Below, in pieces: positions 44,390 to 55,172 of a stretch of DNA of 64,000 nt. The translations under genes and the position numbers were made by a program. Below the pieces are notes generated by a model. It was not told where the DNA came from, ran no database searches, and worked only from the letters and a program-made list of their open reading frames with translations. The stretch's first letter is position 1; every line of letters starts with the position of its first letter. Source of the DNA: Xylona heveae TC161 (Eukaryota > Ascomycota > Xylonomycetes > Xylonales > Xylonaceae); contig NW_017264198.1 in NCBI RefSeq assembly GCF_001619985.1, forward strand, positions 372,001-436,000, in the 5' to 3' direction.

Positions 44390-46101
44390 GGTGTTTGCGG
44401 TCTAGGTGTTTCTTGTGTTAGTTATATTTCTCCAAATTGCATAACATGAAAACCCCGCAACGTCCGAATCCACGATGAAATGACGTAGCCGAATCCACGA
44501 GAATCTCTGAATGGAGGAAGCCCTGACGCGTCTAATTCGCGATGAAGACAACAGAGATAAACTGGGGGGCAGATATGCCACCGCTTCGGGCGAAAGTGGC
44601 GACGACCCAGTCGGTCTAGACGGGAAAGTTGTTGACTGCCGCAAGCTGAAACAGGAGTGCCAAACCCTGAGTCGCAACCACAGTAAGGATTGCCTGAACC
44701 CGGCCAAATTCGACAACTGGAAGCCTCCACAAGAGATGAAGAAGCTATTCAACAGAGAATAGTTGATGCTTGACGGGCGACAGGTCGACAGATCCAAATT
44801 GCTTTCCCTGATGACAGGATACGCCTAAAGCGGAAAGACGATGACGAAACAGGTAGAGCTAGCTTACCTAGCAGGGAGATGATAATTCAAGAACAAGAAA
44901 CCGAACTTACAGGTTGCGAAGATATGTAGTGACAGAAAACGGGAATGCGACAGAGATTGAGAAGTCAAAGTGATCGAGGTCGTCGAGTTGATGATGTATT
45001 GTTCGGCTTTGCGGGTCAAGTGGAGGATAGCAATTGATGGGGGGGAGGGAGACAGCCTGAAGTGCGTTCCTTCCTCCTCGCTCCCTTTCTCGCCTGCCCG
45101 CACTAACCCGTTTAAGCGAACTGAACGCCATTCGCAAGTACATGACACGCATTCTAGGCCACGGTGAGGATGTGCTACTGCAACTATTCGGACATGGCGA
45201 CTTGGGCTAGATTCGAGCGCTCTAAGAAAGTATCAAATATCTCTGGGCTGGGGGAAGCCCTCTCATTTGGAAATCTTCTGAGTCGACGACGCCATGATTG
45301 ATAATTCGAGTCTATCGTTGGATGGACCCAGCATAGTAACAGCATAACGTAGCTATTTACCATGTGACAAGATCACAAATATGGCAATGGTAAAGAGGGC
45401 AACATTCGAAAGAGATATGAACTGCATGATGAATTGAAACGCTTAATGTATCACTGGCAATTTCTCTAAATAAGCCGACACGCCAGACATTTCCCACAGA
45501 TTTCAATCCAATTTTGAAGACGCTGGGGCCGAGAATCATGAGACATTGACGGTTGTGGCTAAAAGTTGGACCTGCATCCCCACTCTCCCCAGCATCTGAA
45601 TGCACAGCTTTGGCCTTGGATAGACAATGTCAGCCAGTCAAAAGTAGTCCTGAAGAATCACTGCTCAATGAGCGAGGTCTTTACGCTATAATCTACGAGG
45701 GCTAATGCGCTTCTTCTGCAGATTCTGTGAGGTGTATGATCTCATGGTAAGTGTGGTTTCAATGGCATGAGGTTCAGTGTCTCGCTCAAGTTCGACGAGA
45801 TTCTGGTGATCGAACGACCAATCACCTGAGACTATTTCCATTGGGATGTACGATATGTAATGCCTGAGTCAGCTTCCCGTCGTCAACGCAATTCGATTCG
45901 CTAGAAAGATGAGGAGCATTGATTGGACTTGAGCTTACCAGCCGAGCTCCCTACGGAGTACAGTACTGTGTAGCTCTAGTACCGCTTGCCAAACTTGCCG
46001 CCCGAGGTGAGAGAAGCAAGTTACATGCTCATCAGACCATCACTACAAACAATCAAGCCACCCCTCTCTCCCCCACACATCCCCACATTCTACCAGATAC
46101 A
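44390..46101. other. divergent spacer, artA / IF1
   Basis: 1.7 kb with the 14-3-3 promoter and probable leader intron (44400-44880) on the left and the IF1 promoter on the right. A TACGGAGTA copy lies at 45952-45960, about 150 bp before the IF1 ATG. An ATG-led frame of 83 codons at 44511-44762 (plus) lies inside the artA leader and resembles nothing known. Confidence 0.5.
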
Positions 46102-46715
46102 ATGTTCCGTCAGAGCATCGTGAAGTCAGTCCGCCCCGTTGGCTCCAGGGCTGGAATCAACTGCCGTCTGCCATTGACCTCCGTCCGCACCATGGCCGAG
46201 GGCGCTACCGGATCTGGTGCCTCCCGACCTGGTGGAGAGCATTCTGGGTAAGTCAACCTCGTTTTTCTTCTCATCGCCGATGGTCAATGCAGTCGAGGTA
46301 ATGACAGATTTGTAATTGATACTGACACTGGATTTTCTCCATAGTGATGCTTTCTCCCGTCGCGAGAAGGCCAACGAGGACTATTACGTCAGACAGAAGG
46401 AGAAGGAGAAGTAAGCAAATTTATTTATTCCTACACTCGCACATGGTTCACGAATCAATCATCAATGCGGGCATTGTATCAATTGAAGGAAATAAGCTAA
46501 TCTAATATCATCTACGCATTGCAGGCTCTTGGGTCTCAAGGAGAAGCTCGCGGCCCAGAGGAAGCACCTCGATGAGCTCGACAGACACATGTACGTAAAT
46601 CCTGCCGTAGCCGGCGACACGGCCTTACGCTTTTCAATTCTCTCTTGATATACCTGACTAACACGGATAATCTAGTGATGAGTTGACCCGGGAGCAGGGC
46701 GGAGAGCACAATTAA
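46102..46715 (+). CDS. INH1: mitochondrial ATPase inhibitor IF1
   Basis: Four exons (46102-46247, 46345-46410, 46525-46590, 46676-46715) give 105 aa. IF1 blocks ATP hydrolysis by F1-ATPase when matrix pH falls. The N-terminal about 35 residues are basic and Arg/Ser-rich (MFRQSIVKSVRPVGSRAG), a mitochondrial presequence; SVRTMAEGATGSGA probably contains the cleavage site. The inhibitory segment DAFSRREKANEDYYVRQKEK matches the conserved core, and the coiled-coil dimer region LGLKEKLAAQRKHLDELDRH follows. The two middle exons are both 66 bp. The window also encodes ATP synthase subunit g, but the two genes are not adjacent. Confidence 0.95.
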
Positions 46716-47010
46716 GTTGTCAGGTTGGAGTGCAAGCAATCTCTGTAGTGGATATGTAACTAGCTCCTTGGAATTAATGTATCGAACAGCTCTTGAGCGA
46801 AATTGACTCACATTAGTCCTTATCATCTGTTAATACTATGATCGCTTTGCGAGAAATGGCATTCATTTCTTTGAAAAACTAAGGTGATGATTTTAATAAC
46901 CCTCTGCAACCTATAATACACGTATGACGCCGCTTATAACAATTGTTAAAACAAATTCCTGACTGGATACTCAATGAAGAAAGACCATAAGCCACCTTCA
47001 CTTAAATAAA

Positions 47011-49320
47011 TCATCTCCGACCCATGTAAGAACGATAAAAGTCATCTGCTGCATCATGACGCGAGCCATTATAACCGTTCATACCAAGACCCTGTCCAGC
47101 CTTTTGAGCGGCAGCAACTTTGGCTTGAAGCTTTGCAGCGCCCTGGTCGATAAGCTGAAGTTGGGAAAGGTGGCCATTAAGGACTTTCACAATTTGGGAA
47201 AGCTAAAAACACGCGTGAGCCTTAGGTGAAGCGTAACAAAAGAAGAAGGGTATACATACCGGATCGCCAGCCTTGCTGGTCTTGCTAAGTGTGGAAGAAG
47301 CGTTGTTAACTTCGTCAATCATACTGGTGAGATCCTTGCCCATTTCGTCAAGGCGCTCAGAAAGTTTCTCGGCGAGTTTGTAGCTACCAGCTTGTCAGAA
47401 CGTGCTAAGATTAAATCATGTTTGGGGCTCTTACGTTCTCTCTCTCTCTTGATCAGGGCCCTGCAGTCCCTCGCCCTGGCCGATCTGCCGAGACATCATA
47501 TCATCAACTTCTCTCTCGTATCGATCGAGCCAGCCACTGAGTTCGTCCTGCTGGCTCTCCACGGCGGTCAATTGTCTCTCCACCTCAGAGCTGGCTCTTT
47601 GCGCCTCAAAAGTGCTAGCATAGAGGTTAGAAATTTTATCGCTGTTCTCTACAAGCATGCGATCCCAGTCAGCTACTTTCTGAGCTTGCTGCTGAAATTG
47701 CTTTTGATATTTAGACAGGTCCGAAGCCCATCGGGTAATAATGTCGTCCATAGATTTGTTCTTAAGCCGGGATTGCGCAGGCGGCGCGGGTCCTGCAGTT
47801 GAAGCGCCGAGCCCTCCAGCGGGTGCAGAGGCAGCAGTCGAAGTTGCCGTTGCTGAAGGTTGAGTTGAGGTGGCCGGGGCTTGTTTGTTAGCGCCGCCGA
47901 ACAAACCTCCGCCGGGCGCGCCAGTGGTTGTTGGTTGTGGGGTGGTGGTTGAAGCTGGCTTGTTTCCAAACAACGATGAACTCGGCGCCGATTCCCCACT
48001 CGTAGGTTGTGTCTGACTTGGGCCACTCGTTGCCGTCGTACTGGGAGTTGCAGCGGCGGTCGTCGAAGATTGCCCAGGGGTCTTGTTGAGATTACCGAAC
48101 AAGCCTCCGCTTTTGGCATCTGCAGAGGTAGAGGAAGGTGCTGTGGTCGGAGCAGGAGGCTTGCCGCCGAACAACGTAGAACCAGATCCAGCAGTTGTAG
48201 TTGCTGTAGGTGTCGATGACGACTGAGTCGACGCGGCGTTGGAAGATGGGAATGAGAAAGGGGATTTCGCGGGCTGGGTGCTAGCGCCGCCAAAAAGCCC
48301 CTGAGGTTTGGGCGCTTGCTCAGTCTCGTTACCCTTTGATGCAGAATCAGTAGCAGAGGCGGTTGTTCCAGTCGGTTTTGCACCAGCACCAGTGGTCGAA
48401 GCGGTATCGGTGGCGGGTTTGCCCAAGTTTCCGAAGAGATTTCCAGAGGGCTGAGCAGCCGGGGATTGGAACAAGTTCGAGGTTGTATTTGCAGTGCTGC
48501 TTCCAAACAGCGAGGGAGGCTGTGTCTCTGTCGGTTTAGCTGTAGTGTCGCTGGTTTGAGGCTTCTGCGCTCCACTGAACAAGCTCGAGCCGCCGAAAAG
48601 GCCCCCGGACGGAGCGCTTGCACCGGGCTTCTGTTCCGAAGAGGCTTGCGGCGCATTCGAAGCTCCGAATAGTCCACCGAGTTGTGGGGCTGGGTTTTGA
48701 GCATTCAAACCCGCGCCAGAACCTGTATTCTCAGTCGAAGCACCCGCGGGTGGTGGCCCGGCCGGTGTAGTAGAGAGACTTCCGAAGAGGGGCTTGTTTG
48801 GTGCAGGTGTCGTTGAACCAGCAGCAGATGATGGATTGTTGGATCCCGCAAAGAGAGGGGCGCTTGGTTTAGCTGCGGCGCCAAAGAGGGAACTCGTCTG
48901 CGTCTGCTCTGAAGTGGACGGCGTCGAAGGCTTGTTCGGTGTAGAGAATGCAGGAAATGGGCTTGCACTTTTGTTATCTCCACCGCCAGTCGCAGGTTTT
49001 TGTCCGAAGCTGAATCCAGTCGATGGAGTATTTCCTGCGCCTCCAAATAAATTGCTCGTTCCCGTTCCACTTCCGCCGCCGAAGATGTTGCTACCTTGGT
49101 TCGAGGTTGCCGGTTTAGGGCTAAAGAGAGAAGGTGGCTGAGATGTATTGGATGTGGCACCAAACGCGGGCGTCGAGCCAGAGGTCGAAACTCCAGTCGG
49201 ATTTGAGCCAAAGAGCCCTGAAGGACCGGTAGCTGGCGTAGTAGACTGTCCGAAAAGCCCTGAGCCTCCGGCTCCTGAGGTGGGCGTGCCGCCAAACGAG
49301 AATTTGGGTGGATCAGACAT
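47011..49320 (-). CDS. NSP1: nucleoporin Nsp1
   Basis: Three exons (47435-49320, 47260-47383, 47011-47202) splice to 733 aa. Nsp1 is a central-channel FG nucleoporin. Residues 1-505 are a low-complexity Ser/Thr/Pro/Gly/Ala region with many GLFG, FG and LFG repeats (for example GGLFGASNA, LFGNKPAST), the hydrogel-like domain that binds transport receptors. Residues about 515-730 form the conserved Nsp1 coiled coil (RWASDLSKYQKQFQQQAQKV, LTAVESQQDELSGWLDRYER, LGKMGKDLTSMIDEV-like, LSQIVKVLNGHLSQLQLIDQ), which joins Nup49/Nup57 and Nup82 complexes. It ends DDFYRSYMGRR. The ATG at 49320 (MSDPPKFSFGG) is chosen because upstream in-frame codons are not FG-like. Confidence 0.96.
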
Positions 49321-49922
49321 GGTTTGACGATCAAAGAGGATGAGCAAAAGGCTTTGGGATATCAGACCCTATTCTCTAGGTAAGTTATCCGGCTTTTGAG
49401 CCGCCGTTGCGAGGGTCCAAGGAATTAAATGATGGGGAATCAGGAAGAGGAAAGGGCCAATCGAATCTTTGGTAGCGCGTACCTAGTTTTTGGGATACAG
49501 CAGAGGCACCTGAACCAGGATCCTTATCTGCTTACAACAATGACACACCGCAGGAACAAGCCCAGGCTGCCTGTGAAGATCAATCACTTTCGTGTTTGAT
49601 GGCTATGGTAGACAAGAAAGACGTGTTTGGGTAGTTGGAGCCGCATGAAATGTTTAGCGCGGTAAACTCCCAGTGGCACTACGACCGTAACGAGGAACGA
49701 CGAAGCTCAGGCTCAGCTTTTGCGGACAAGCGAGCCGGTCAGGTCGGTCTGGCTCCAGCGCACGGTTCGCCCAACATGGGTAGTTTCAGAAGTAGACCAG
49801 CACGTTACGAATACATCTCATTCCCATATATCTCGATGTATTCTTCATCAGGCGATCATCTGCGGAGGTTAATCAATTCCTTGGAACCCGAATGCTCTTA
49901 GGCTGCGCGTTTACTGCAGACG
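49321..49922. other. divergent promoter region, NSP1 / LAA2-like
   Basis: 602 bp between two divergent start codons. The frame at 49635-49901 has no ATG start and no recognisable product. No other feature seen. Confidence 0.5.
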
Positions 49923-51625
49923 ATGGGGGATTCGGAGCCGTCTCGTCTGGAGTCTGAGCACCGCGAAGCTCTTGACATAGGTACGCTCTTCGGCCGAGAT
50001 CCGTTGAATGTTGCTGACTTAGGTTGGTTTACAGAATCATCTGACAATGAAGAAGATCACTTCTCAGACGCCTCAGAAGGTCAGAATATGAGTAGCTCGG
50101 ACGCATCGCTACCAGCGCCATCGATAAAAGTCGAGAAGACCGACAACGTCCCGAGTCATGGCGAAGTACCAGGAACTGCAGCATATGAGGCCAGGAAGCA
50201 AGATGCAGCCCCCGATGAGGTTCAGGTCATACCAGAAGAGATCAAAGAAGACGCCTCTTCTAATGTTTCTGTCTCCGAAAAATCAACCATCTCTGGCCAT
50301 GTTTCGGCGCCGTTAGCTCCCTCAGAGGACTCGGAAATTCAACCCATCAACGAAACATCGCATGATGTACCACCTAGTGGGATAGGAGAGGTGGAAGCGA
50401 CAGAACACTCCGTGCATGAAAATGATGACAATCAGAGTCTCCCTCAAGACCCGACTTCTGAAGGCTTCACCACACCCCTGGCTCCAGCTGCTGAAACTAT
50501 GGATCAGGACGCCGATTCGACGGTGGAACCTCAATCCGGAATATCTAGCTCAACGAACGAGTTTCAAGGTGCGACTGGAGACGGCTTTTCTGAGTCATCA
50601 TTTGTTGCAACCCCAGGGGGTTTCCCTGCTTTTCCAGAGCCCACGGAAGGGGAAAGGCAAACGTCTCTACCGGAACACGTGGTCCCGCCTACGCAAGGTG
50701 AAAATGAGCTGGAAGAACTTGTGGATGATTTTGATGATTTTGAGGAAGGAGGCGATGATGACGATTTTGGGGACTTTGACAATGGTTTTCAACAGCCTAC
50801 AGATACGGAACTAACAGAAAACACATTCCCGCCAAGCGCCCCCCAAACACCTCAACCTTCAAGCGATGCACCAGCTCTGGTAAGTTAATGCTGACAATTT
50901 CCCTTTTCAGTCTCAACGAATGAACGAAGAAGATTGACTAATGCACCTCATATCTCTAGGACGTGGTTGACTTCAGCAAGTTGAGCAGTCCAAACGACGT
51001 GTTAGGCAAGACAGAGGAACATCTCAATGCTCTCTTCCCAATTGAAATATCTGATCTGCCTTCCTTCGAAATTGCTCCAGATGATAATCCAATCTTTCTC
51101 ACCGAAAGGAGTGCTTCTCTTTGGTCCCAACTTGCAGCACCGCCGCCACTTCAACCGCCAAACTGGGTACGGTCACGAATCCGACGGCTTTTTCTCGTCT
51201 CACTTGGAGTGCCTGTCGACCTTGACGAAATATTGCCTGCAAGCAAACAGAAGAAACTGGTGCTGCCTTCCATCAAATCCCCGCGGCCGTCATTTGATGG
51301 GCGACGCGAAAGCTCGTCGGGGAAGCAAGGCTCACAGACACTGGATTCGAGCTCTTCTGATTCAAGAAAGCGACGAGAGCCACAACCTCCGGAGCTTGAC
51401 CTTCCATCGACAAAAATGCTTTGCACGACGACCGAAGCTGCATTATTGAACCTAAATGATGAAGAACTGAGGTCGCATGTGCAGAAACTTGAAGATTTGA
51501 TTGGAAAGGCCGGCAAAGTGCTAGAGTATTGGCTCAAGAGAAAGGACAGCGCAATCGGAGATAAAGAGGTCTTTGAGGGCGTCATCGAGAACCTGGTAAA
51601 ACATGCCAGGAATGTTCGAAAATGA
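49923..51625 (+). CDS. AP-1 accessory protein LAA2-like (DUF5102)
   Basis: Two exons, 49923-50879 and 50960-51625, phase 0, giving 540 aa. Residues 1-260 are acidic and disordered with GWFTESSDNEEDHFSD near residue 35. A cluster DDFDDFEEGGDDDDFGDFDN (about 267-286) has the acidic-Phe pattern that binds the ear domain of clathrin adaptors. After FSKLSSPNDVLGKTEEHLNA the C-terminal half carries PPNWVRSRIRRLFLVSLGVP and DLDEILP, the part I associate with the fungal DUF5102/Laa2 family, and ends in a coiled coil (LRSHVQKLEDLIGKAGKVLE). In yeast Laa2 works with Laa1 to recruit AP-1 at the trans-Golgi. The family assignment is from memory of these motifs, not a search. Confidence 0.72.
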
Positions 51626-52026
51626 GTATTGAAAGTTCTTAAGCGTGTATTTTCTGAGGATGCGGTGCAATTGCCCGCTTTTAACGGCTCTACCTTGCAG
51701 TATATGATTCGATGCAGGCTCCTAATTCGAGATGGGATTTGTACATGTGGAATATATGGACGAAGCGGCTTTTTCTTCTTGCTTCCCTTTTTTTCGAATA
51801 AATACCCAACGAATTTTAGACTACATAATGAGGAGGGGAACCTTGACTCCGACAGGACTAATCTTTTTAATGTTTGTGGACTTAAGGAGTGGCGCTCTTG
51901 AGGATTTTCATTACATACCTGCAGAATAGTATATTTTACGATACTACCCAGAAACGAAAATATGTGCAACATTTATGGCACTGTAATTATACAGATGCTT
52001 CTTGAGCTGGACCAGTATCTCTGAGG

Positions 52027-52048
52027 TTTTTTTTTTTTTTTTTTTTTT
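52027..52048. repeat. poly-T tract
   Basis: About 22 T downstream of the LAA2-like gene. Confidence 0.8.
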
Positions 52049-53668
52049 GTTTCTTTTTATTTTTCATTCACTATTTCATCCATCATGATTTATTCTAATC
52101 TTATTCTCTGGTCGTTATTGCTTGAATATAATTTGGGCAATTGTTTGAATACTTTGTAAATTTATGATGGAATGTACTGGATGTCAAGTTGCTTTAAGCT
52201 CTCACCAGCAGTCCTCATGGTTTAATCAATACATCTTCTGCTATTCGAACCACATCAAGGGAATATTAATTTTTGGCTGGGAAAGGAGTGAATTTTCGCT
52301 CACATGGTGATTGAATTCGGGTAGTACAGTGCAGGAACCAACTCTTTCCGCCCAAGGGCTGCATATTTATGCCGAACCAATCAGTGAAGTATTTACCACC
52401 GTGTGTCCCATCTCGAGTTCTATCTGCGATAAGAGTACGGAGTATACAGCTAATGAAAGCACCTCTGGTTAGATTTACTATGGATACTCTGCAGCTACGT
52501 TAACTGCCAGAAGTTTTGTCAACAATTGGTTACTGATTGATATTGTATAAAGCCGGTTTGGAAGCATCGGAAATTAGAAATGCTTTATGACGCGAGGTGT
52601 CAGCGTCTCGGATATCTGCCTCCTTTTTCCACCATGTACTACAGTGGTTGACAACCCTTTCCCGCTCAGCCGATGCAGAAGCTGAAACGGCCGAGGAACG
52701 AAGAGCGCTAAATTCTTGCAACGAGCGCACTGTGTCGCTGAAGGCCTTTGCCATGCATTATGGGGGGGTTCTCTGAAGCATCATACACTACGGAGCACTC
52801 TATTTGCTTTTTTTTCCCGCATGAAACGCGTCTCCACACTTCACTCAGAAGTGCTATTGAGACCATCCACACGCCCCTCGAGCTAGATGATCGACGGTCT
52901 CGTGACCCTTCACAGAGAAGGGGCTTTCTTACGGAGTACTCGTAAGCAGTGTAGGAATTGTCTCCGGAAATGAGGGCTGTCTACTAACTAACAATAAGGC
53001 AATGATCTAAAGGAGGACCCGTGGTAGAAGAAAGCATTCTTTTCCAATCGGCGCCAATTTTCAAGGGTCCCTTTCCGCTTCGACAAATGATCATAGGACT
53101 TGGGATCCGCATCATTGGACCGAGGGGACTGTCAATCACTAACGATGCAGGTGTGCTTTTAAGGTGCGGCAAAGCAGAATATTGATGGTTAGCGACACTT
53201 CTTAAGTGGAAACTGGCTATCGTGTCGCACTCTACGTCGGTACAGTACAGCAACTGCCCCCTTTTCCCTCGTACTTTTACGGTAAAGGGAACCCGTTTAC
53301 AGTTCTGATGTGCTGATTTTCTACTTAGCTCGTGGTTAAGGGCACGGTACCGAAACTCTGCTATACCGCTTTCCCAAAGAGAGCTAATTGTTTGCTATCC
53401 CCTTACTAACTTCGGAGGTACTCGGTGCTGGACTGGTTTAACTAAACCCTCTTCCGTAAGTGCTGCTACAGCTAAACGTGATTGTGGTCCCGGTGTCAAA
53501 AAAAGCTCGGACTCGGGGCCCTTTGGCATCTGGTTATGCAGTCGGTGCTTGCTCGAAAGAGAATTACAGCAATAGACGGCTAACTGTCTACACCAATGAA
53601 TACGAGCGAAAAGCAAGCCGGCTCCATGCGAGAGGCCCTCCCTATTCGACTTTTAGGGTAAACGCTTC

Positions 53669-53695
53669 GCTGGTCATCGCTGGTCATCGCTGGCC
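53669..53695. repeat. 10-11 base tandem repeat CTGGTCATCG
   Basis: Two and a half head-to-tail copies can be read directly. Simple duplication in non-coding DNA. Confidence 0.6.
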
Positions 53696-54938
53696 GCATC
53701 GTACTATTGAAGATAGTTTAGGCGCGGCCATCCAGTCCGTTCGATGAGCATAAAGGGAAAACCCGACGCGCGAAAAAAAAAGTACCGAGACCCTTCAAGC
53801 GTCATGTTGAAGCGTGATTGCCGTTGAGGGGGATCGTTGGTGTGCGGCACCTGCAAAAAAAAACTAAGGGTTCCCCTTGGATGAAGAGATCGATCACGAT
53901 CGATCAGTTCCTCAGCTCTCTTACTACTCATTGGAGCAAGCTTTACGGGTTGCGATACTGCACAGCTAGGAAAGCATCATATGCACATCGAGGCACGCAC
54001 ACAAGCACGATACTATATCCCCCCTCTTTCATTGCCCATCCTGTGAGAGCCCACAAAGCCAACTGCGCTTTGAAGAAGCTCGCCCCGCTTGTGTGCATCA
54101 AATTAAAGATATTCCGCGAGGAACAGATCCATTTGTCTTTCGATTCCACTTGCAGGGAGTAAAGTACTGTACCCTAATTTTCTTCGTCCACTGCTTAGCA
54201 ACTGGTTTTACCTTTTCCTTCCCGCACGCCTGGCCGCTGCCGACCTATCACGTCCGACCAGACACACGTTACGGTACGGGCGCTACGTCCCCATCTCATC
54301 CTTTGTGTGTCTGCTGCCAAGCTGCCTTGCTGTGCGCAGTACAGCTACCTTTGTACGTAGTACTCCATTCATCCGCACTCTCCCTACTATTAACTTAGCA
54401 CCCCCAGCACTCCCTTTTTGCTTGTGCAAGAGGCCCTGGACCCCTCTTCTAGACCAGGTGTGACACTGCAACCCACCCACACACACACGCCCAGACACTC
54501 TCCCACACACTCTCTCTCTTTCACTCATCTCAAACCCCCCCCCCTACCACGTTCCCAGACTGTACCACCCACAATCTTGTACATTTCTTTTCCCCCCTCT
54601 ATTCTCGGCCGCCCGAGAGAAAGCCCCCCCCCCTGTTGGCACATTTTACAGCTTCTGACTCGTCTAGATCTCGGTAACGCGGCCTCGGAAAAAGGGCTCT
54701 AAGGAGACAAGGACCAGCTCGACTTCTCAAAAAGGGCGGCTTGGGGCCGTTACCTCGCTAGAGCACGACAATTAACTTACCTTCTGCGGTCCCGAACCCT
54801 TATCACCAACCCCGTGGCAGGTTCTGCCTCAAATGGATGTCGTCTAAGCTTGTCCAATATTACTGTTGAGACATACTCCTTCTATTCACTTTCGCTTGTC
54901 GCGAACCATCGATTCCATCTCTGTCCTCCCACCCTCGA

Positions 54939-54959
54939 CCACCACCACCACCACCACCA
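54939..54959. repeat. CCA trinucleotide array in nikA leader
   Basis: About seven CCA units in the presumed 5' leader, 210 bp before the nikA ATG. Confidence 0.75.
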
Positions 54960-55172
54960 GGGATCGTCACTGTCGCCGAACCTGCGTCTGGCAGGAAGCC
55001 CTGACTTGACCCTGTTTCCCCTCTTTAGCCATTGCAACCCCGTATTTCCGCCCCCGAACACAAGAAACCAAAGGAGTGACAGTGGTTCACTGGCTGGTCC
55101 GGCTTCACTCTCTCGAGTTCCCCCATCTTGGTCAATGTGAGATCGGGCCAGCGGTGTTCGGAAGCCGTCCTC

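Larger units (their letters stand above)
51626..55172. other. 3.5 kb spacer and nikA leader, no gene seen
   Basis: 51626-54200 is mixed sequence with a 22-T run, two TACGGAGTA copies (52436-52444, 52930-52938) and a short tandem repeat. An ATG-led 74-codon frame lies at 52530-52754 (minus). From about 54400 to 55172 the plus strand is strongly pyrimidine-rich with CACA and CT tracts and a CCA array, as expected of a long promoter/leader for the histidine kinase. No known protein found. Confidence 0.5.

Noticed and set aside
44511-44762. ATG-led 83-codon plus-strand frame
   Set aside because: Lies inside the probable artA leader/intron on the opposite strand; charged sequence with no known family.
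47673-49334. Long alternative-frame readings (209-343 codons) over NSP1
   Set aside because: Shadows of the repetitive FG-coding sequence; the FG frame is plainly the real one.
52530-52754. ATG-led 74-codon minus-strand frame, helical composition
   Set aside because: Too short, no upstream signals and no known relative; kept only as a possible small ORF.
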